Shown: positions 48,530-57,359, counted from the stretch's first letter. The stretch is DNA of 64,000 nucleotides from Brevibacillus agri (GCF_004117055.1 NZ_CP026363.1:2028501-2092500); one strand, 5' to 3'. Notes: generated from the sequence alone by a model not told the origin. Made by a program: numbers and translations.

Positions 48530-49622
48530 GCTGCAGCAACTGCACATACCACTTCGCTTCCGTTTTGAAACAAGCTTTGGCTACACGGTGGTCAAGGAGC
48601 TGATTCTGGTTAGCGTCTACGGAGAAGGGGAAGTCGGCTACGCCGAGAGCGTGGCGATGCCGGACCCTTATTATAATGAAGAAACGACCGAAACTGTTTG
48701 GCACATGATGGAGCGTTTTCTCATTCCGAAGCTGTTTGCCAGTCCAATCGAGACGCCGGAGGACGTGGATCGGCTGTTTGCTCCCGTCCGCCGCAACAAC
48801 ATGGCGAAGGCGGCGTTGGAAGGGGCCATTTGGGATTTGTACAGCAAGCAAAAAGGGGTGTCGCTTGCCAGGGCGCTTGGGGGAAACAAATCGGTAATCG
48901 ACGTCGGCATCAGCATCGGGATTGAACCGACAGTCGATCAGGTGCTGGCAAAAGTGGAGCGTCACCTCGCGGAAGGCTACAAAAAAATCAAGGTGAAGAT
49001 CAAACCGGGGTTTGACGTGGAGCTGATTCGCGCAATCCGCAAGCAGTTTGGCGACGATGTGCCGCTGATGGCCGACGCGAACTCCGCCTACACGATGGAG
49101 CATATCGACGTGATGAAAGAGCTGGATCAATACGGGCTGATGATGATCGAACAGCCGTTGGCCCATGACGACATCATCGACCATGCGAAGCTGCAGCGCG
49201 AGCTTTCCACGCCGATTTGCCTCGACGAGAGCATTCACAGCGTGGAGGACGCCAGAAAAGCGATCGAGCTGGGCAGTTGCGGCATCATCAATATCAAAGT
49301 CGGCCGCGTCGGCGGTTTGACTGAGTCCAAGCGGATTCACGATTTTTGCCAGGCGCATGACATTCCGGTCTGGTGCGGGGGCATGATCGAATCAGGGGTC
49401 GGCCGCGCGCACAATATCGCCATTACCAGCCTGCCAAACTTCACGATTCCGGGCGATACAGCGGCCTCCAGCCGTTATTGGGAGGAAGACATCGTGGAGG
49501 GCGGTGTCGAGCTGATCGCTCCAGGGCAGTTGGCCGTGCCGGATGGTCCGGGAATCGGCTACGCGCTGAATGCGCGGGCGATTGGCAACTACGTGCTCCG
49601 CTCGGCGAATTTCCGGCCGTAA
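48510..49622 (+). CDS. N-acylamino acid racemase / dipeptide epimerase (enolase superfamily, MLE subgroup)
   Basis: The 370-residue enzyme begins at TTG 48510 behind AGAAGGGATGA. The catalytic and metal residues align exactly with N-succinylamino acid racemase numbering: KVK (Lys161/Lys163), Asp189 in MADAN, Glu214 in IEQPL, Asp239 in LDES and Lys263 in IKVGRVGG. MLE-subgroup enzymes with this set racemise N-acylamino acids, epimerise dipeptides, or act as o-succinylbenzoate synthase. No menaquinone genes are adjacent, so a role in converting D-residue-containing or N-acylated substrates brought in by the linked importer is more likely. Confidence 0.88.
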   Translation: MKIERIELQQLHIPLRFRFETSFGYTVVKELILVSVYGEGEVGYAESVAMPDPYYNEETTETVWHMMERFLIPKLFASPIETPEDVDRLFAPVRRNNMAKAALEGAIWDLYSKQKGVSLARALGGNKSVIDVGISIGIEPTVDQVLAKVERHLAEGYKKIKVKIKPGFDVELIRAIRKQFGDDVPLMADANSAYTMEHIDVMKELDQYGLMMIEQPLAHDDIIDHAKLQRELSTPICLDESIHSVEDARKAIELGSCGIINIKVGRVGGLTESKRIHDFCQAHDIPVWCGGMIESGVGRAHNIAITSLPNFTIPGDTAASSRYWEEDIVEGGVELIAPGQLAVPDGPGIGYALNARAIGNYVLRSANFRP

Positions 49623-49674
49623 CAGCCGCGCTTCACGATTTTTCTAAAAGAAAGGGAAAAAGGGGAGAAGAACG

Positions 49675-51114
49675 ATGGCGGTGTGGGTTGAATCGTTTGA
49701 AGAGTATGCGCAAAACCTGCTTTCCAAGGCGAAAATCACAGGGGCGGCAGTCGGACTGGCGGAACAGGGACAGCTCGAATATTTCCACGGCTTCGGGCTT
49801 GCCGACGATACGGCGGACGCGCAGGAGCTGACCGCAGATACGGTGTTCGGCATTGGCTCGGTGACCAAATCGTTTACGTGCGTGGCGATCATGCAGCTCC
49901 AGGAAGCAGGCAAGCTGAATGTCCACGACCCGGTGCGCACCTATATTCCCGAGTTGCGCACGCCGAATGAAGCTTTTACCCGCGAGATGACCATCCATCA
50001 TCTGATGACCCACACCGCAGGTTTCCCTCCGTTGGATACACTCGTCGGCGCGATGAAAAACAGCATGGCGGAAGAAGCAGCCGACCGCAGCTTCAGCTCC
50101 GGCTTGCAATGGGATGTAGAAAAAGCCGAAGCTATCGAGACAAAAGAAGAGATGCTCGCTTATTTGGCAAAGCTCGACTACGAACTGCTCGGCGCGCCGG
50201 GCGAGCAGTTCAGCTACTCAAACGACAGCTACGCCTTGCTCGGGGTCATTATCGAGCGGGTGAGCGGCAGCACGTACGAGCAGTTTGTCCACGAGAACAT
50301 CCTGGCGCCTGCTGGCATGACGCACAGCGCCTTTTTGATCGAGGAGCTGCCAGCCGATGCGCAGGTCGCGACGCTGTTCACCCGCAAAAGCCCGGAAGAC
50401 GGCGGAGACGTGTATCGCTCGCCTTCGTGGTGGGACGCTCCGGCGATGCGCTCGGCAGGCTTTTTGAAGTCGACGATACGCGATTTGCTGCGCTATACGG
50501 AGCTGTTCCGCACAGGGGGACTGGTGGGCGACAAGCGGCTGCTTTCCGAGGCCAGTGTCAAGGCGATGACGACGCCCCACGCCCCGCTCAGCCCCTTCCA
50601 AGGCTACGGCTACGGGCTGATGATCGGCACGGATTGCCACGGAGGGACGCTCGTCGAGCACGGCGGAGCGATCAAAGGGGTCAGCGCGCAAATTTTCGCC
50701 ATTCCCGAACGCAACCTGACCGGGGCGATTCTCATGAATGTCGATGGTGCCCCCGTGACCGATCTGATGCACGGCTTGTTGAATGCAAACAATGGAAAGC
50801 TTGCGGCGACCCCTCCGTTCCCGTATGCGGACTACGAGCTGCCGCCTGAGCGATTTGCGGCTTACGCCGGAGAATACCGTTCCTCGGAAGGCGCCAATGT
50901 CACCGTTGCCATCGAAGAAAACGCGCTCGTGCTGAAGGCGATGGGCGCTACAGTCCCGCTGCGTCCTGTAGGGGAAGACGGCTTCGTCTGGAAGCGGGGA
51001 GAGACAGATTCGTACATCCACTTCTACCGCGACGAGGCAGGGGCGATCAGCCGGATGGGCTTCGGCTTCCGGCAGTTGCCGAAGATACTGGTAGGAACAG
51101 AGCAAAAAGTATAA
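49675..51114 (+). CDS. class C beta-lactamase-like serine hydrolase (S12 family)
   Basis: The 479-residue protein has the S12 active site: nucleophile Ser62 in SVTK (62-65), YSN (181-183) and HGG (about 327-329) as the third motif. There is no signal peptide, so it acts in the cytoplasm. A C-terminal lipocalin-like domain (about 395-475) resembles D-aminopeptidase-type S12 enzymes. It is the last gene of the operon and ends in a terminator. A D-aminopeptidase or D-amino-acid amidase role fits the context; beta-lactamase activity is unlikely. Substrate unproven. Confidence 0.85.
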   Translation: MAVWVESFEEYAQNLLSKAKITGAAVGLAEQGQLEYFHGFGLADDTADAQELTADTVFGIGSVTKSFTCVAIMQLQEAGKLNVHDPVRTYIPELRTPNEAFTREMTIHHLMTHTAGFPPLDTLVGAMKNSMAEEAADRSFSSGLQWDVEKAEAIETKEEMLAYLAKLDYELLGAPGEQFSYSNDSYALLGVIIERVSGSTYEQFVHENILAPAGMTHSAFLIEELPADAQVATLFTRKSPEDGGDVYRSPSWWDAPAMRSAGFLKSTIRDLLRYTELFRTGGLVGDKRLLSEASVKAMTTPHAPLSPFQGYGYGLMIGTDCHGGTLVEHGGAIKGVSAQIFAIPERNLTGAILMNVDGAPVTDLMHGLLNANNGKLAATPPFPYADYELPPERFAAYAGEYRSSEGANVTVAIEENALVLKAMGATVPLRPVGEDGFVWKRGETDSYIHFYRDEAGAISRMGFGFRQLPKILVGTEQKV

Positions 51115-51120
51115 TGGAAG

Positions 51121-51170
51121 AAACGCGCACCTGCAAGCATGGCACTCGCTTGTGAGGGGCGCGTTTTTTG
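51121..51170 (+). terminator. terminator of the M81-ABC-racemase operon
   Basis: AAACGCGC (51121-51128) pairs with GCGCGTTTTTT (51159-51169), with an inner GCAAGC/GCTTGT stem. Confidence 0.75.
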
Positions 51171-51228
51171 GCGGCGTCCATGGCTTGGCGCGGCCAAGTT
51201 TTCTGAATCGGGGACGCAACCGCATGCG

Positions 51229-52569
51229 TTATGGAGCTGCCGATGTGGAAGACACGGAGCTGTTGAGAGTCGTCTCGCCAGCCGCAGAGCGCCGCCAGTC
51301 CGGATGCTGCTCGATGTTGCGGAAGGTGCGGAACAAGAGCAGGCTCAGCCCGGAGCAGGTGAAAATGATGCCGCCTGCGAGCAAGAGGACGCCGGATGTG
51401 GCCGCCTTCGTAGCCAAAAGAAACGAGCAAAGCGCGTAGCTGACAGGGCCAAAGCCGATCGACATCAGCGCGAGCAGCGACATGACCCGGCCGAGCATCG
51501 TCGAAGGAACGATGGTCTGGATGTACGTAATCAGCGGAATGTTCGTCATGCTGAGCATCATTCCGATGAGAAACATGCCGATCAGGCCAAACAGCAACTG
51601 CTGCATGAAAAAGAGCGAGCTCATCCCGATGCCCATGACGCCGAGAAACAGCGGGAGCAGCATGAATTTTCCCCGGAAACCTTTGCACAGCCCGGTCAAA
51701 ATTCCCCCGGCAATCGTGCCGACTCCAAGCGCGGTGCTAAGGGAGCTGTAGGCGCTTCCGTCCCAGCCCAGGTCTTTGACGTGGAGCGGAATGGCCATGT
51801 TGATCGGCCCGGAAAACATCATGTTGATGACGAGCGAGGTCGTCAAAATCATCGTCAAGATCGGGATGCTGTACGTAAAGCGGATGCCGCTCCAAATGTC
51901 CTGGAAGTAAGAGCTTTTGCCGGAAGCCGGAGCGTCCTGCTGCGGGGCAGGCGATGCGGTTTGCGCTGGAGCCAGGCGCAAAGCGGACAAAAAGATCGCC
52001 CCAACGAAAAAGGCCACCGCCAAAATGAGAAACATGAGCGGGTAATCGCCCGTGCGAATCAGCACAGCGGAGACGACAGGCCCGCCGACCATGCTGATCT
52101 GCTGGGAAATTTCCATCAGGCTGTTGGCGAAAGCGAGCTGCTCACGCGACACCAGCGAGGGCAAAATCGAACTGCGCGCCGGCCAGAAAAAAGCGTCGAC
52201 CGTCCCGAACAAGGCGGCGATCCCGTAGATGAACACGTACAGCCACGTACCGGGCTCGTTTTGCAAAGCAAGGCTGAAGCCGAGCAAAATGAGACTGCGC
52301 GCGAGAATAGAGCCGAGCATGATCCATTTCCGATTCCAGCGGTCGGCGGCGACACCTCCGGCGAGCATGAACAGCAGGCGGGGAATCGACATGCAGATGA
52401 GGGCGGTTCCGAGCATCGCTTCCGACCCGGTCCGGTCGACGATAAACCACGACAGCAGCAAAAAGAACGCGCCGTCGGCCACGGCGGACAGAATCGTGCC
52501 GCTCCAGAGCGATAGAAACGAGCGATTTTTCCACAAGGCGCTAGTTGTTGTCGAGGTCGCCATTGCCAT
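51229..52569 (-). CDS. MFS transporter (multidrug efflux-like)
   Basis: The 446-residue protein starts MAMATSTTTSALWKNRSFLSLWSGTI; the ATG at 52567-52569 follows AAAGGAGG at 9-nt spacing. It has 12 helices and MFS signatures of the enterobactin exporter/DHA3-like group: AADRWNRKWIMLGSILAR (motif A, about 72-89) and WPARSSILPSLVSREQLAFANSLMEISQQISMVGGP (about 133-168). The start overlaps the end of the ArsR-type gene by 29 bp, so both are coupled and that regulator likely controls it. Substrate unknown. Confidence 0.87.
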   Translation of the reverse strand: MAMATSTTTSALWKNRSFLSLWSGTILSAVADGAFFLLLSWFIVDRTGSEAMLGTALICMSIPRLLFMLAGGVAADRWNRKWIMLGSILARSLILLGFSLALQNEPGTWLYVFIYGIAALFGTVDAFFWPARSSILPSLVSREQLAFANSLMEISQQISMVGGPVVSAVLIRTGDYPLMFLILAVAFFVGAIFLSALRLAPAQTASPAPQQDAPASGKSSYFQDIWSGIRFTYSIPILTMILTTSLVINMMFSGPINMAIPLHVKDLGWDGSAYSSLSTALGVGTIAGGILTGLCKGFRGKFMLLPLFLGVMGIGMSSLFFMQQLLFGLIGMFLIGMMLSMTNIPLITYIQTIVPSTMLGRVMSLLALMSIGFGPVSYALCSFLLATKAATSGVLLLAGGIIFTCSGLSLLLFRTFRNIEQHPDWRRSAAGETTLNSSVSSTSAAP

Positions 52570-53281
52570 CGCTGGTCGCCTCCTTTTTCTTTTTGACGAC
52601 AATTTTGTTGGTCACATGTTTGTGATCGCTAGGCAGATGTTCGTAATTTTCCGGCAAAGATTCATCGTCGGCCACGTAATAGCGTTCGTTGGTCATGAAG
52701 CCGACGGATACGAGGTAGAAGTTTTCTTCGCTGTCTTCTACTTCTCCGGCAGCGATCCGCGCGAGATGGCGTTCTTCCATTTCCCCCAGCTCGTTGATGA
52801 GGGCGTGGTATTTTTTCAGCCAGGCGTGGAGTTCCTCCCGCGGAGCTTTTACCTCGGCATTGAAGGCAACCGCCGGGGCGCGCTTGCTTTCGTCCACGAA
52901 TTGCATGAACGATTCGTCAGGGGCGTTGTACAGGCGGGTAATGCTCGTGCGCAGATGGTTGACCATCGCTTCCTGCAGCAGCATGCTGTTTTCGCGAAGC
53001 GACGGGAGCAGCTCCTCGCTCACTTTGAAGTCGTAGGCGACCGCGCGGAAAAATTTTTGCACAATCCCGTTTTTTTCTTCTGTGCGGACGACTTTGATAA
53101 AGCCGTGGTTCTCCAACTCCTTGAGATGGTAATGGACTTTGGAGGCAGAGAGGGAGAGCAGGGTAGCGAGCTGCTTTCCCGTGTACGCTTCCTTGACGAG
53201 CAACGTGATGATGGCCATTCGCAACGAGTCGCTAATCGCCTTCAGTTGATCCAATGTTTCGATGACCAGAAACCGTTTCAT
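52541..53281 (-). CDS. ArsR-like winged-helix regulator
   Basis: The 246-residue protein has an N-terminal winged helix (about 8-75: LDQLKAISDSLRMAIITLLVKEAYTGKQLATLLSLSASKVHYHLKELENHGFIKVVR) of the ArsR/YdfI-like type, followed by a longer alpha-helical effector domain and a charged, basic tail. No Cys metal sites are present, so it should not sense metal. The gene lies upstream of an overlapping MFS exporter gene, the usual arrangement of a regulator and its efflux pump. GAACGT-type repeats upstream (53309-53353) may be its operator. Confidence 0.82.
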   Translation of the reverse strand: MKRFLVIETLDQLKAISDSLRMAIITLLVKEAYTGKQLATLLSLSASKVHYHLKELENHGFIKVVRTEEKNGIVQKFFRAVAYDFKVSEELLPSLRENSMLLQEAMVNHLRTSITRLYNAPDESFMQFVDESKRAPAVAFNAEVKAPREELHAWLKKYHALINELGEMEERHLARIAAGEVEDSEENFYLVSVGFMTNERYYVADDESLPENYEHLPSDHKHVTNKIVVKKKKEATSDGNGDLDNN

Positions 53282-53308
53282 ATCGTGTCAGCTCCATTTC
53301 GGGAAAAG

Positions 53309-53353
53309 TGAACGTGTTGTTATTTTGAAACGTTCGGTTTTATTTGAACGTAT
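53309..53353. promoter_or_regulatory. GAACGT-type repeats upstream of the ArsR-like gene
   Basis: Related motifs TGAACGT (53309-53315), TGAAACGTTC (53326-53335) and TTTGAACGTAT (53343-53353) recur at about 17-bp intervals just upstream of the regulator gene. A possible binding site for its autoregulation; inference. Confidence 0.35.
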
Positions 53354-53388
53354 GATAGCTTACAACGGAGGGCGCTGACAAGAACAAT

Positions 53389-53418
53389 TTGCCAATATTT
53401 TCAGGCAAGTGCTACAAT
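53389..53418 (+). promoter_or_regulatory. promoter of the truncated MFS gene
   Basis: TTGCCA (53389-53394) and TACAAT (53413-53418) with 18-bp spacing. Confidence 0.55.
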
Positions 53419-53486
53419 GTGAGAAAGTTGACTGGGTAAGCTTTTGAAAGTCTCGACTTACCTTAACGGGGAAAGGATGCGCGATC

Positions 53487-54035
53487 ATGACCTTGCTTCA
53501 ACACCCGGTCTTTCGCCGTCTGTATGCGGCTCATATTGTTCATATCATCGGGAACGAGTTTACCTTTATTGCCGTCTTCGGCCTGCTTGACATTCCGCTC
53601 GGGCTTGGAGGCGTGCTGGCGGGTTTGGCAGCGGGCAGGCTGGCGGAGCGCCTGAGCGAACGGGGAATTGCACGGTTCCAGGGATGGGCGCTGATTGCCA
53701 TGGGGCTGTCGATTGTAGCGGTATTTCATATCAAGCCGCTGCTCGGTCTTGCGGTAGCGATTCTGTTTTGTTCCTTCGCGTCGTTTGGTTCTTCGATTTT
53801 GTCCGTAACCAAGCTGCAAAAACTGGCGGCCCCGGCCTATTTGGCGCGAGTCTTTTCGATCCGGGAGATGGCGACGATGGGGAGCTTTTCCGCAAGCTGT
53901 CTCGTGCTCGGCTTTGCCGCAGAGCAAGCGGGCAGCGCGTCTGTCTCGGTCTGGCTCGGCATGTTCGGCGTAGCAGCAGGCGGTGTCTGGCTGTGGAGCC
54001 GCAGGCAGTTGCAGAAGCTGGGACAGGAAGAATAG
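53487..54035 (+). pseudogene. MFS transporter with large internal deletion
   Basis: Only 182 residues instead of about 400. The N-terminal 34 residues (MTLLQHPVFRRLYAAHIVHI...FGLL) are a normal first MFS helix; then the frame jumps into what looks like the second half (DIPLGLGGVLAGLAAGRLAERL...), with the loop and helices of the C-terminal lobe (EMATMGSFSASCLVLGFAAEQAGS). The central part, with motif A and several helices, is missing, and the join keeps the frame. Promoter, ribosome site and terminator are intact, so a protein may still be made, but a working MFS carrier is unlikely. Confidence 0.6.
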
Positions 54036-54055
54036 TCGTCTCGTAAAATGCCCGT

Positions 54056-54084
54056 ACCTTTGCTGCGATGGCAAAGGTCTTTTT
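54056..54084 (+). terminator. terminator after the deleted MFS gene
   Basis: ACCTTTGC (54056-54063) pairs with GCAAAGGT (54071-54078), followed by CTTTTT. Confidence 0.75.
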
Positions 54085-54122
54085 GTGTTACTTCCGTTCA
54101 CTTTTTTGTTTAATAAATATAA

Positions 54123-54152
54123 TTGTTGAAAAAGTATAAAATTATCTATACA
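54123..54152 (+). promoter_or_regulatory. possible promoter of the MFS gene at 54188
   Basis: TTGTTG (54123-54128) and TATACA (54147-54152) with 18-bp spacing in AT-rich sequence. Confidence 0.5.
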
Positions 54153-54187
54153 ATGATGGAAAAAGACGAAAAAAGGAAGATGCAGGG

Positions 54188-55450
54188 ATGAAAGAGCTAT
54201 GGAGGCAGCATGCGTTTCGCTGGTATTGGCTCGGCATGTTCTTGTCGGGATTGGGCGATCAGTTTGGCTGGATGGGACTTACCTGGTTTGTCATGAAAAA
54301 AACGGGCTCGCCCGCCGCGATGGGGGGCGTCGTGCTCGCGTACATGTTGCCTGCTGTGTTTGCGGGACTGGTGGCGGGAGTGCTCTTGGACCGGTTCGAT
54401 CGCCGAAAGCTGATTATGGTGGACAATGTAGCGCGCGGCCTGATTTATATCGCGCTGGTAGCTTTGCTTCTGGTCGACCATGTTCCGCTTTTTGTGATTT
54501 ACGTGTTGATTGTCATTGCGGGTACGCTCTCTCCGCTCAGTACGGCAGGCGCCCAGACGCTTTTGCCGAGGCTTTTGGCCGACAAAAGACATCTGGTCAA
54601 GGCGAACGGCGTCATGGAAAGCCAGTGGCAGATCATTTACATGTTCGGTCCGGCGCTGGCCGGGGTATTGATCGGGCTGATTGGCGAAGCGTACGTGCTG
54701 TTGATTGATGCGGCCAGCTTCTTTGTCTGCGCACTCTGTTTTTCCCGCTTGCCAAAAGAAATGACGAAAAGCGCCAATCCGGAATCGGCGGCGCAACCCG
54801 CGCAGATCGGCTTGTTTTTGCGCTCGCTTTTCGCGGACATGAAGACGGGATACCGCTATTTGTTCGGGAAAAAGCAAATGGTGGCGCTCGTGCTGTTCAC
54901 CTTTTTGTTCAATATGTCTTACGGGCCGATTGAGGTCGCGCTGCCGCTGTATGCCAACCAGAATTTGGCGGGCGGCTCGGTGGCGCTGGGGATGCTCTGG
55001 TCGTCGCTTGCGATCGGGGCGCTGCTCGGGTCTTTGTTTTTCTCGACGATTTCCTGGCGGATACCGTTGGGCGTGACGTTGGCGGGCATTATCGTTTTGT
55101 GGGGAATTACAACCATGCCGCTCGCGTTCTTTTCGCGGCTGGAGGTGGCGATGATCGCGATGGCTTTGGCGGGCTTCAGCTATTCGCCGTATAACATCAT
55201 GTACCGAAGCTACCTGCAAAGACAAGTACCGGATGCTTTGCTGGGCAGGGTTATGACGAGCATCCGGACGATTACAGGCACAGGCATGCCGGCTGGCGCG
55301 GCAGTCTCGGGGGTGCTGATCCCTACACTTGGCGTGCAGGGACTGTTCGGAGCCGGGGCCGCTGTCTGTATCGCCTGCGGGCTTTTGGCCTTCGGAGTAT
55401 TGAGGGACCTGGAGAGTCCGTCACTTGCGGTTGAGGAGCGGGGCGACTAG
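54188..55450 (+). CDS. MFS transporter (DHA3-like efflux)
   Basis: The 420-residue protein has 12 helices and begins MKELWRQHAFRWYWLGMFLSGLGDQFGW. Motif A is DRFDRRKLIMVDNVARG (about 69-85), and STAGAQTLLPRLLADKRHLVKANGVMESQWQI (about 118-149) is typical of DHA3 drug exporters. It is the third MFS gene in 5 kb, after a regulator-linked one and a deleted one. Its final 30 bases overlap the 3' end of the convergent SDR gene. Substrate unknown. Confidence 0.87.
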   Translation: MKELWRQHAFRWYWLGMFLSGLGDQFGWMGLTWFVMKKTGSPAAMGGVVLAYMLPAVFAGLVAGVLLDRFDRRKLIMVDNVARGLIYIALVALLLVDHVPLFVIYVLIVIAGTLSPLSTAGAQTLLPRLLADKRHLVKANGVMESQWQIIYMFGPALAGVLIGLIGEAYVLLIDAASFFVCALCFSRLPKEMTKSANPESAAQPAQIGLFLRSLFADMKTGYRYLFGKKQMVALVLFTFLFNMSYGPIEVALPLYANQNLAGGSVALGMLWSSLAIGALLGSLFFSTISWRIPLGVTLAGIIVLWGITTMPLAFFSRLEVAMIAMALAGFSYSPYNIMYRSYLQRQVPDALLGRVMTSIRTITGTGMPAGAAVSGVLIPTLGVQGLFGAGAAVCIACGLLAFGVLRDLESPSLAVEERGD

Positions 55451-56200
55451 CTGTTTGATGCGCTGCGGCAAAAGCGCATAGAGCACCGACAGCATTTTCA
55501 GGCGATAGGGCATTGCCACTTCGGAGCGGTTGGCTTGTACGGCTTTGTAAATGTGGCGGGCCGTTTCGTCTGCGGAGAGCAAATAACGGGCGACCTTGCT
55601 GCGATACGCCCCGGTCCTGTCTGCCTTTTCCAAAAAAGGAGTGTCGATCGGCCCGGGCATGGCGCAGGTGACGCGAACGCCGCTTCCGGCAAGCTCGTGC
55701 TGCAAGCCTTCGCTGAAGCGGATCACCGCCGCTTTGCTCGCGGCGTAGACGGATGCCTTGGCGGTCGCGACTTGTCCGGCGAGCGAGGCGACGTTCACGA
55801 TGTGTCCCGAGCCACAGTCGAGCATCAGCGGCAAAAAGGCGCGCGTGGTGTACATCACGCCGGCAATGTTTGTGCGCAACGTTTCCTCCAGCTCGTCAAT
55901 GTCCATGCCGATGAGTGGCTCGAACACGGCAATGCCCGCATTGTTGTACAGGATGTCGCACCTGCCGAAGCGGACGTGCACCCAGGCGGCAAAGCGGCGG
56001 ACGTCCTCGTTGTTTCCGACATTGACAGTATAGGAAAAAAAGCGGTTGGAATCAGGGACCGGAGTGGTCAGGGACTCGTGGTTGACGGGCTTGCGCGTTG
56101 CGGCGATGACGAGGTCGCCTTTTTCCAGATGCAGTCGCGTCAATGCCTGCCCGAGACCGCCGGAAGCCCCGGTAATGACGACCACACGGGGAGAGCTCAT
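55421..56200 (-). CDS. SDR family oxidoreductase
   Basis: The 259-residue classical short-chain dehydrogenase begins MSSPRVVVITGASGGLGQAL, with the TGxxxGxG NAD(P) motif (about 10-17), NNAG (about 83-86), and catalytic Ser, SVYAASK (Tyr and Lys). A C-terminal hydrophobic end (LSVLYALLPQRIKQLVAPLL) may attach it to membranes. The ATG at 56198-56200 follows AGAGGATGG; a start 12 codons upstream is not used. It converges on and overlaps the MFS gene by 30 bp. Substrate unknown. Confidence 0.85.
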   Translation of the reverse strand: MSSPRVVVITGASGGLGQALTRLHLEKGDLVIAATRKPVNHESLTTPVPDSNRFFSYTVNVGNNEDVRRFAAWVHVRFGRCDILYNNAGIAVFEPLIGMDIDELEETLRTNIAGVMYTTRAFLPLMLDCGSGHIVNVASLAGQVATAKASVYAASKAAVIRFSEGLQHELAGSGVRVTCAMPGPIDTPFLEKADRTGAYRSKVARYLLSADETARHIYKAVQANRSEVAMPYRLKMLSVLYALLPQRIKQLVAPLLNRK

Positions 56201-56289
56201 GGGACCATCCTCTTTTCTGTAGCTGTTATGTTTCACAAGTATAACCTCTAGACGAATGGTGAAGGATAGCGTCTAGGAGGTGAAAGCAT

Positions 56290-56514
56290 ATGCCAGAAGT
56301 AAGATGCAGCGTAGCAAACTGTGAGTACTGGGCGCAAGGCAATCTTTGCAGCGCCGACGAAATCATGGTGGAAATCGACGCACATGCCAACGCAAACACG
56401 AAGGAAGAGTTTGCTGGCGAGTACGGGCAAAACACAGGCCATAAGGATCATGCGACGAAGTCGTCCGAGACCTGTTGTCTGACGTTCAAGCCGAAAAAGT
56501 CTGAGAAGAAGTAA
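56290..56514 (+). CDS. DUF1540 domain protein
   Basis: The 74-residue protein has the DUF1540 pattern, with Cys spread as VRCSVANCEYW...GNLCSADEIMVEI (residues 5-30) and ETCCLTF near the C-terminus, expected to bind metal. DUF1540 proteins are widespread in spore formers and uncharacterised. It is hydrophilic, with no signal peptide. The ATG follows TAGGAGGTGAAAGCAT. Confidence 0.85.
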   Translation: MPEVRCSVANCEYWAQGNLCSADEIMVEIDAHANANTKEEFAGEYGQNTGHKDHATKSSETCCLTFKPKKSEKK

Positions 56515-56609
56515 AGGAAAGCCTTCGAATGAGGCTAACCGACCCGAAGCGTGACTGCGCGCGGACATTTGCCGCAGACACTTGCAGAGCTTCTTCGTGC
56601 GTCTTGGCG

Positions 56610-56648
56610 CTCAAAAAGACGTATCCCGCCATGGAGATACGTCTTTTT
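56610..56648. terminator. bidirectional terminator
   Basis: AAAAAGACGTATC (56613-56625) pairs with GATACGTCTTTTT (56635-56647). It serves the DUF1540 gene and the convergent nucleotidase gene. Confidence 0.85.
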
Positions 56649-56672
56649 GCGTGGGCGCAATCAGGGCAGAGG

Positions 56673-57263
56673 TTACACGCGGGCTTGTCCAAACGCAAGC
56701 TCTTTGACCTTCCTGTCGACTTCTTCCCAGGAGGTCACGCGGTGCACCAGCTCGGGGAGCCGGGCTTGATTGTACGGCGTATCGAATAAAAAGACGGGAA
56801 TCTGCAAAGCTTCGGACAACTGCAAGGCATTTTCCAGCCGATCCTCCAAAAACAGGTCCACGCCCCATCTTTGTGCGGCCGCCAGCTTGTCGTGGGAGCC
56901 GACCAAATCGACTTCATGGTAAGGGATTTGGTAACGGGCAAACCAGTTCAGCGTCACGTCGTGATGACGCGCTTCCCTGGCGCTGATGTAGATCAGCTTG
57001 TGCGCAGGATACCACTTGCGCAACACCTGATCGGCAATCCCGTGCACAGGTGCCTCGTCGTACAGTCGCTCGCCGTTCTGGTCGAGCCACTCTTCAAATT
57101 CCGCGTCTGTAATCTGATATACGTTGGCCAAATTGTACTCGTAACAGTCTTCATATCGTAAATCTCTTCCAAAGCTCTCGTTCATCAATGGCACAATGCT
57201 GCTGGGTGACGTCACCGTACCGTCAATATCAATGCCAATGGTTAGGATTTTCTCTGGTTTCAT
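56673..57263 (-). CDS. HAD-family 5'-nucleotidase-like protein (YqfW type)
   Basis: The 196-residue protein has the HAD motif I GIDIDGTVTSP (about 9-19, nucleophile Asp) near its N-terminus, motif II-like ISAREARHHD (about 94-103), and a C-terminal Asp pair in VDLFLEDRLENA (about 134-145). These match the deoxyribonucleotidase/YqfW branch of HAD phosphatases. It probably dephosphorylates a nucleotide. The ATG follows TGGAGGCGAGAGG. Single gene facing the DUF1540 gene. Confidence 0.85.
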   Translation of the reverse strand: MKPEKILTIGIDIDGTVTSPSSIVPLMNESFGRDLRYEDCYEYNLANVYQITDAEFEEWLDQNGERLYDEAPVHGIADQVLRKWYPAHKLIYISAREARHHDVTLNWFARYQIPYHEVDLVGSHDKLAAAQRWGVDLFLEDRLENALQLSEALQIPVFLFDTPYNQARLPELVHRVTSWEEVDRKVKELAFGQARV

Positions 57264-57359
57264 CCTCTCGCCTCCAGTTTAAATTGTACACCGCGGGCAG
57301 ACAATAAGGCTACTTCCTTCACTAACAAATCCTTTACCAAAAAAGGGGCTGAGCATGGT

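Noticed and set aside
54119..54133. Possible CodY box before the MFS gene at 54188
   Set aside because: Only about 9 of 15 positions match in the best alignment; AT-rich background explains it.
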